Shown: in pieces, positions 5,898 to 6,074 of the stretch | How positions within the stretch are numbered: the first letter of the stretch is position 1 | How the letters are laid out: every line of letters begins with the position of its first letter | Origin: Rhodospirillaceae bacterium | Lineage (GTDB): Bacteria; Pseudomonadota; Alphaproteobacteria; Rhodospirillales; Rhodospirillaceae | Direction of reading: 5' to 3' | NCBI GenBank assembly: GCA_016937315.1 | Contig: JAFGWD010000227.1 | Span: 1-6,074, forward strand | Length of the DNA: 6,074 bases | Translations under genes and position numbers: made by a program | The notes under the pieces: model-generated | The model's input: only the letters and a program-made list of their open reading frames with translations | The model's database searches: none | Told to the model about the DNA's origin: nothing

Positions 5898-6074
5898 TTA
5901 CCAGTTCCGGAACCGAGCCGGCGGCGTATACAGCCCATCCGACCAAGTCACGAGTTCCTGCATGCTTTTGGCCGCCAGCAGATCGCGGTTTGCCCGATTG
6001 CGATCAACCCCCAGATCCTCGGGCGTCTGGACGATACGGGCATCACGCAGACGGCGGGTTTCTTCGGGTTTCGC
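5898..6074 (-). CDS. madA: Malonate decarboxylase, acetyl-ACP:malonate ACP transferase subunit MadA (C-terminal end only)
   Basis: Only the last 58 codons are present. The gene enters from the right edge, in frame from base 6074, and stops at TAA (5900-5898). The tail reads LVTWSDGLYTPPARFRNW, and the ending with WSxGLYxPPxRFRNW is what I recognise from the C-terminus of the MdcA/MadA family. In that family (about 550 residues) the subunit is a CoA-transferase-like enzyme that swaps the acetyl group on the carrier protein for malonyl, releasing acetate. It lies 16 nt upstream of madE, and the madE ribosome-binding site sits in that gap, so the two are surely co-transcribed. The catalytic part lies outside the window and cannot be checked. 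The identity rests on the tail motif plus its position immediately before the carrier protein gene. Confidence 0.9.
   Translation of the reverse strand, partial: AKPEETRRLRDARIVQTPEDLGVDRNRANRDLLAAKSMQELVTWSDGLYTPPARFRNW

Noticed and set aside
5567..5938. Longer form of madE starting at the ATG at 5938
   Set aside because: It would overlap the madA C-terminus by 41 nt. The extra residues do not resemble the family, and the excellent AGGAGGTGA sits before the ATG at 5881.

Overview
This window carries most of a malonate decarboxylation operon of the biotin-dependent, sodium-pumping type known from Malonomonas rubra (mad genes). All coding is on the minus strand, so transcription runs from the right edge (about 6074) to the left. 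In transcription order the genes are the 3' end of madA (ACP transferase), madE (acyl carrier protein), madC and madD (the two carboxyltransferase subunits), madH (deacetyl-ACP ligase), madK (prosthetic-group transferase), madF (biotin carrier), and madL plus madM (malonate transporter). From memory this A-E-C-D-H-K-F-L-M order matches M. rubra. The membrane decarboxylase madB and the prosthetic-group gene madG are not in the window. By that comparison they should lie beyond the right edge.

How the genes work together (established for the family): MadH and MadK make the carrier MadE competent, by acetylation and by attachment of phosphoribosyl-dephospho-CoA. MadA exchanges acetyl for malonyl on MadE. 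MadC/MadD move the malonyl carboxyl group onto the biotin of MadF and regenerate acetyl-MadE. MadB, outside the window, decarboxylates carboxybiotin and exports Na+. MadL/MadM import malonate with Na+. The presence of a free biotin carrier (MadF, with an EAMKM biotinylation motif) and MadLM argues for the Na+-pump version rather than the common soluble, biotin-free Mdc enzyme.

Layout: 5898-6074 madA end; 5567-5881 madE; 4592-5548 madC; 3667-4554 madD; 2545-3648 madH; 1858-2541 madK; 1568-1777 madF; 1107-1490 madL; 308-1081 madM. Gaps from madA to madK are short (3-37 nt), each with a recognisable ribosome-binding site. The gaps on either side of madF are much longer (80 and 77 nt) and each holds an RNA hairpin. 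This is the least explained structure inside the operon. Downstream of madM, 120-307 has no convincing gene but contains several nested inverted repeats. Positions 1-119 are bounded by near-perfect inverted repeats and look like a small non-coding mobile element or IS remnant, possibly extending left of the window.

Organism: the base composition is moderately GC-rich (roughly 55-60% by eye), codon use is even across the operon, and the Shine-Dalgarno sites are strong. This suggests a proteobacterium. I cannot place it more precisely from the sequence alone. I see no phage genes, CRISPR array, tRNA or rRNA.
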